Positions 5,746-8,345 of a stretch of DNA of 8,345 nucleotides are shown here, piece by piece. This DNA is from Comamonadaceae bacterium (GTDB lineage Bacteria > Pseudomonadota > Gammaproteobacteria > Burkholderiales > Burkholderiaceae_C): assembly GCA_947478935.1 (NCBI GenBank), contig CANJXV010000101.1:1-8345 (forward strand), read 5' to 3'. Made by a program: the position numbers and the translations under genes. The notes beneath the pieces are model-generated. The model was not told the DNA's origin. It searched no databases and saw only the letters and a list, made by a program, of their open reading frames with translations. The first letter of the stretch is position 1, and each line of letters opens with the position of its first letter.

Positions 5746-6992
5746 GCGCCGGGCGCCGCCACCTGCGCACCGGGCTGCATTTGCAAAAAGGCCAGGGCTT
5801 GGTCCAGCACTGGGTCCGGCGCAATGCGCTTGAGGCACTGGTTGTCGCCATCGCAAAACGTCAGGCGATGGTTGTAGGCGCTCAGGCAGGGCGAGCAGGC
5901 AATGCCTGACTCGAGCACGACATTGCGCTTACCCAACGGCCCATACAGCTTGCCGGTTTCGGGCCCGAAAAAAACCATGGTTTGGATGGGCGTTAAGGTG
6001 GCGAAATGGCCTGGGCCGCCATCGTTGGTGATGAGTAACTCAGCGGCATAAAACAGCATCAACAACTCGCGGATGCTGCGGGTGTAGCCGGTCAGGTCAA
6101 TGCATAAATCGCTGCCCACTAGGGTTTTGAGATGCTGCGCCAAAGCGGCATCGTCTTTCAGGCCGATTAGCCCGACTGCATAGCCGCTACGGCACAAGCC
6201 CTGTGCCACGCACGCATAGTGCTCCTTGGGCCAGGCGCGCTCGGGCAGTATCCCGCCACCGGCATACAAAAGAACCAGACGTTTGGCTTGCGTTGCCGGA
6301 TGGTCTTGCACCAGCTTTTCCCGGTACAAAGAAAGTTCGACCGGCGTGAAGGACACGGACAAGCCACTAGCTTGCGGTACCGTGCGCAAGGGCGCGGCTT
6401 TGTTACGCGGCATGCCGGCCGTTTGCAGGCAATCGACCAACGATAAAAACTGCAAGCTGATGTGCTGGTAGGGGTTGTAGGGAATGGCATGCGTGATAAA
6501 GCTGCCTCGGTACAGGCCTTCCTGGGTGTGTGGTGTAAAGCCCGAGCGAACGGGCGCGCCGCAAGCAAAGGAGAGCAAAGCGCTGACGCGCGAAAACAAT
6601 TCGCAGTCGATCACCGCATCCATACAGATGCCGCGCAGTTTTCCACTTACGCGTAATATGTCTCGCACCAAGGTCAGGCCGCTACTGTCGTCGATCGAGT
6701 GCATGTACGCCGCTTCGGTGAGCGACAACAAGCGGGTGACTTCCTGGTTTTTTTTTAGTTGCAGTATGTGAATGGCCGCTTGCGGGTACCGCTGGCGCAG
6801 CGCGGAAAACATCGGCCCGGCCAACACGATACTGCCCATTTCAGACAGCAGGATGACCAGAATATGACGCGCATCCTGCGGCATGACCGCAGGCTGGCGC
6901 CAAATGCTGACCAGACGTACCCAGCCCGACACCACGCCACACAAGATCTGGCCCAGCCAGCGGTCTATTCGGCGTTGTGTCTGCAGCTTCAT
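5742..6992 (-). CDS. Glycosyltransferase family 9 (ADP-heptose:LPS heptosyltransferase-like)
   Basis: 416 residues. The N-terminal domain has the GT9 loop in the form LSEMGSIVLAGPMFSALR (49-66). Heptosyltransferases WaaC/WaaF have MGD there, with Asp as the proposed catalytic base; here it is Ser54, with Glu51 nearby. The C-terminal nucleotide-sugar domain has YAGGGILPERAWPKEHY (243-259) and TNDGGPGHFA (322-331), equal to the (N/D)SGPxH motif. A cysteine cluster Cys366, Cys369, Cys380, Cys386 (CSPC...C...C) lies near the C-terminus. I recall related GT9 proteins with the same EMGS loop, a similar RKID-like N-terminus and the same cysteine cluster, which supports the start at 6992 although no good ribosome-binding site is seen. 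It probably adds a sugar to a lipid-linked glycan or LPS core in the cytoplasm; heptose specificity is not assured. The stop overlaps the gtrA start by 4 bp. Codons 79-82 contain a run of nine A. Confidence 0.92.
   Translation of the reverse strand: MKLQTQRRIDRWLGQILCGVVSGWVRLVSIWRQPAVMPQDARHILVILLSEMGSIVLAGPMFSALRQRYPQAAIHILQLKKNQEVTRLLSLTEAAYMHSIDDSSGLTLVRDILRVSGKLRGICMDAVIDCELFSRVSALLSFACGAPVRSGFTPHTQEGLYRGSFITHAIPYNPYQHISLQFLSLVDCLQTAGMPRNKAAPLRTVPQASGLSVSFTPVELSLYREKLVQDHPATQAKRLVLLYAGGGILPERAWPKEHYACVAQGLCRSGYAVGLIGLKDDAALAQHLKTLVGSDLCIDLTGYTRSIRELLMLFYAAELLITNDGGPGHFATLTPIQTMVFFGPETGKLYGPLGKRNVVLESGIACSPCLSAYNHRLTFCDGDNQCLKRIAPDPVLDQALAFLQMQPGAQVAAPGA
6748..6756 (-). repeat. A9 homopolymer tract within the GT9 gene
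   Basis: The coding strand reads CTA AAA AAA AAC (Leu-Lys-Lys-Asn, residues 79-82), a run of nine A about one fifth into the gene. Slippage by one base would shift the frame and cut the protein short; a shifted frame meets a stop right at the tract (near 6755). It is a possible site for phase variation or transcriptional slippage. Confidence 0.6.
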
Positions 6993-7011
6993 TCGTTTAT
7001 CGAATTACAAC

Positions 7012-7042
7012 CCTGCCGCTGCACGCAGCACCGCTGCTTTGT
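7012..7042 (-). repeat. 31-bp direct repeat, copy in the metK-GT9 spacer
   Basis: Exact match of 31 bases to 7093-7123, offset by 81 bp. On the plus strand it begins CCTGCCGCTGCACG and ends CCGCTGCTTTGT. It contains small inverted repeats (GCTGC-AC-GCAGC and GCAGC-ACC-GCTGC), so it can fold in more than one way and could also serve as a recombination core. It makes up most of the duplicated metK C-terminal codons. Confidence 0.9.
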
Positions 7043-7062
7043 GCCTCCCGCGCAAAGCCTCG

Positions 7063-7078
7063 GTTTGCTGATGCAAAC
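7063..7078. repeat. Perfect 6-bp stem-loop between the two repeat copies
   Basis: GTTTGC (7063-7068) and GCAAAC (7073-7078) pair across the loop TGAT, 8 nt after the metK stop on the transcribed strand. No T-run follows in the metK direction, so it is not a standard intrinsic terminator; it may stabilise the metK transcript end or be part of the inserted segment. Confidence 0.5.
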
Positions 7079-7085
7079 GCAGGTC

Positions 7086-8264
7086 TCATAGACCTGCCGC
7101 TGCACGCAGCACCGCTGCTTTGTCCGTGCGTTCCCAGGTGAATTCGGGTTCTTCGCGGCCGAAGTGGCCGTAGGATGCGGTTTTTTCGTAGATGGGGCGC
7201 AGCAGGTCCAGCATTTGGATGATGCCTTTGGGACGCAGGTCAAAGTGTTCACTAATCAGGGCGGCGATTTTTTCGTCCGAAATCACGCCGGTGCCTTCGG
7301 TATAAACCGTGACGTTCATGGGCTTGGCCACACCGATAGCGTAGGCCACCTGGATCTGGCATTGCGTGGCCAGACCGGCTGCCACAATATTTTTGGCCAC
7401 ATAACGCGCGGCATAGGCTGCGGAGCGGTCCACCTTGGTGGGATCTTTGCCGGAGAAAGCGCCGCCGCCGTGCGGGCAGGCGCCGCCGTAGGTATCCACA
7501 ATGATTTTGCGTCCAGTTAGGCCGCAGTCGCCTTGCGGTCCGCCAACCACGAAGCGACCCGTGGGGTTAACCAGGTAGCGCGTGTCTTTTAGCCACTCTT
7601 TGGGCAAGACCGGTTTGATGATTTCTTCGATCACCGCGTCAATGAATTCCTGCTTCATGGTCGCGCCGTTGCTCATCTCGGGGCTGTGCTGGCTGGAAAG
7701 CACCACGGTGTCAATGCTGTGCGGCTTGCCATCCACATAGCGCATGGTGACCTGGCTTTTCGCATCCGGACGCAAAAAGGGCAGACGTCCGTCTTTGCGC
7801 AATTGCGCCTGGCGCTCAACTAGGCGGTGGGCATAGTAAATCGGCGCGGGCATAAGCTCGGGGGTTTCATTGCAGGCGTATCCAAACATCAGGCCCTGGT
7901 CACCGGCACCCGTGTTCAGGTGGTCATCGCTGGCGTGGTCCACGCCCTGGGCGATGTCGTTGGATTGCTTGTCGTAGGCGACCAGCACCGCACACCCTTT
8001 GTAGTCGATACCGTATTCGGTGTTGTCGTAGCCGATGCGCTTGATCGTATCGCGCGCCACCTGGATGTAGTCCACATGCGCGTTGGTGGTGATCTCACCG
8101 GCCAGCACCACCAGTCCGGTGTTGCACAAGGTTTCCGCAGCTACGCGGGATTTGGGATCTTGTTTGAAAATCGCGTCCAAAATCGCATCGGAAATCTGGT
8201 CGGACACTTTGTCGGGATGTCCTTCAGACACCGACTCAGAGGTAAAAAGAAAATCGTTCGCCAT
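7086..8264 (-). CDS. metK: S-adenosylmethionine synthetase (methionine adenosyltransferase)
   Basis: 392 residues, full length (the E. coli enzyme has 384). It makes S-adenosylmethionine from methionine and ATP, the main methyl donor, in the cytoplasm as a tetramer. SESVSEGHPDKVSDQISDA (9-27) holds the ATP-binding His16, Asp18 and Lys19. GAGDQGLMFGYA (119-130) is the first family signature and the active-site loop. GGCACPHGGG-type sequence at 260-268 with AFSGKDPTKVDRS (269-281) is the second signature, and DTYGG (257-261) and DLRP (342-345) also fit. All expected active-site segments are intact. The ATG at 8264 is preceded by a strong ribosome-binding site. The protein ends KAAVLRAAAGL, and the same codons are repeated downstream. 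It is followed at 93 bp by the GT9 gene on the same strand, so the glycan genes may be partly driven by read-through from metK. Confidence 0.98.
   Translation of the reverse strand: MANDFLFTSESVSEGHPDKVSDQISDAILDAIFKQDPKSRVAAETLCNTGLVVLAGEITTNAHVDYIQVARDTIKRIGYDNTEYGIDYKGCAVLVAYDKQSNDIAQGVDHASDDHLNTGAGDQGLMFGYACNETPELMPAPIYYAHRLVERQAQLRKDGRLPFLRPDAKSQVTMRYVDGKPHSIDTVVLSSQHSPEMSNGATMKQEFIDAVIEEIIKPVLPKEWLKDTRYLVNPTGRFVVGGPQGDCGLTGRKIIVDTYGGACPHGGGAFSGKDPTKVDRSAAYAARYVAKNIVAAGLATQCQIQVAYAIGVAKPMNVTVYTEGTGVISDEKIAALISEHFDLRPKGIIQMLDLLRPIYEKTASYGHFGREEPEFTWERTDKAAVLRAAAGL
7093..7123 (-). repeat. 31-bp direct repeat, copy within the 3' end of metK
   Basis: This copy covers metK codons 381-391 (from inside Asp381 to inside Gly391). 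It is identical to 7012-7042. Directly outside the core the two copies part: GGT CTA TGA here against GGG TTG TAA in the other copy, which still encode the same Gly-Leu-stop. Confidence 0.9.
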
Positions 8265-8270
8265 AGTTGC

Positions 8271-8276
8271 TCTCCT
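8271..8276 (-). promoter_or_regulatory. Ribosome-binding site of metK
   Basis: The minus strand reads AGGAGA six bases before the ATG of metK, a near-ideal Shine-Dalgarno sequence that fixes this start. Confidence 0.88.
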
Positions 8277-8296
8277 AAAAAGATAAGGTTGACACG

Positions 8297-8324
8297 CGTT
8301 GCCAATCCTGGGAGCTGGCGAACG
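8297..8324 (-). promoter_or_regulatory. Inverted repeat upstream of metK
   Basis: On the minus strand CGTTCGCCA (8324-8316) can pair with TGGCAACG (8304-8297), leaving one bulged C; a short TCC/GGA helix can form inside. It sits about 33 bp upstream of the metK start and may be a leader hairpin or an operator. I do not recognise it as a known SAM or SAH riboswitch, and the remaining window is too short to see a full leader or a promoter. Confidence 0.35.
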
Positions 8325-8345
8325 CTTTAGCAGATTTGCCTCTAA

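Larger units (their letters stand above)
7005..7085 (-). pseudogene. Second, untranslated metK 3' end (in-frame C-terminal remnant)
   Basis: Reading on in the metK frame after its TGA (7086-7088) gives 26 sense codons, DLRLHQQTEALRGRH and then KAAVLRAAAGL, then TAA at 7005-7007. The last 11 residues are identical to the true MetK C-terminus, and both are followed by a stop. The first 15 codons of the tail do not resemble the matching part of metK, so this is not a simple 81-bp tandem duplication. The old stop lies 12 bp before the GT9 start codon, which would be a normal operon spacing if this was once the genuine metK end. I infer that the segment between is an insertion. Confidence 0.6.

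Noticed and set aside
5746..5856. A 37-residue N-terminal extension of the GtrA protein from an upstream ATG.
   Set aside because: It lies entirely over the GT9 coding end and has no family or membrane features; the ATGA overlap at 5742-5745 is the normal start pattern.
7086..7088. Stop-codon read-through giving a longer MetK with a doubled tail.
   Set aside because: The context TGA-GAC is not a known leaky context and MetK already has its usual full length; the recombination explanation needs fewer assumptions.
7012..7123. CRISPR array.
   Set aside because: There are only two repeat copies, one of them inside metK codons, and no further spaced units.
6989..7252. Minus-strand frame of 87 codons covering both repeat copies, with a repeated TKQRCCVQRQ.
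   Set aside because: The repeated peptide is only the 31-bp DNA repeat read in another frame; it overlaps the metK end and has no independent support.
8289..8294. TTGACA, a perfect -35 box on the plus strand.
   Set aside because: No -10-like sequence lies 15-19 bp downstream, and the possible divergent gene is outside the window.

Overview
The window looks like a chromosomal segment of a betaproteobacterium, most likely of the order Burkholderiales. The GC content is fairly high, the MetK and pirin sequences resemble those I know from that group, and genes are packed with 4-bp ATGA overlaps. This assignment rests on recalled family resemblance, not on a database search.

Layout from left to right: (1) the N-terminal part of a CobW-type GTPase/metallochaperone on the minus strand, cut by the window edge; (2) a complete pirin-family bicupin on the minus strand, 59 bp upstream of it; (3) a 193-bp divergent intergenic region with two mutually exclusive stem-loops; (4) a plus-strand pair, a sialidase-like (BNR/Asp-box) exported protein followed with a 4-bp overlap by a polytopic membrane protein; (5) a convergent junction of only 17 bp with a strong hairpin and a T6 run; (6) a tight minus-strand run of envelope-glycan genes, transcribed in the order GT9 glycosyltransferase, GtrA-family membrane protein, ArnT/PMT-like (GT-C) glycosyltransferase; (7) metK, S-adenosylmethionine synthetase, upstream of that run on the same strand; (8) 81 bp of metK 5' region up to the window end.

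The GT9, GtrA and GT-C genes are probably one translationally coupled module. GT9 would add a sugar in the cytoplasm, GtrA would help a lipid-linked sugar cross the inner membrane, and the ArnT-like enzyme would transfer a sugar from a polyprenyl carrier on the periplasmic face. The convergent BNR/membrane-protein pair may act on the same or another surface glycan. That link is inference from position only.

The most unusual feature is behind metK. A 31-bp exact copy of the metK 3' end lies 81 bp (exactly 27 codons) downstream. In the metK frame this copy again reads KAAVLRAAAGL followed by a stop. Beyond the 31-bp core, the last Gly, Leu and stop are the same in meaning but differ in bases (GGT CTA TGA against GGG TTG TAA). 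This looks like an insertion or recombination event that regenerated the gene's 3' end, as integrative elements do, with the old end left behind 12 bp before the GT9 start codon.
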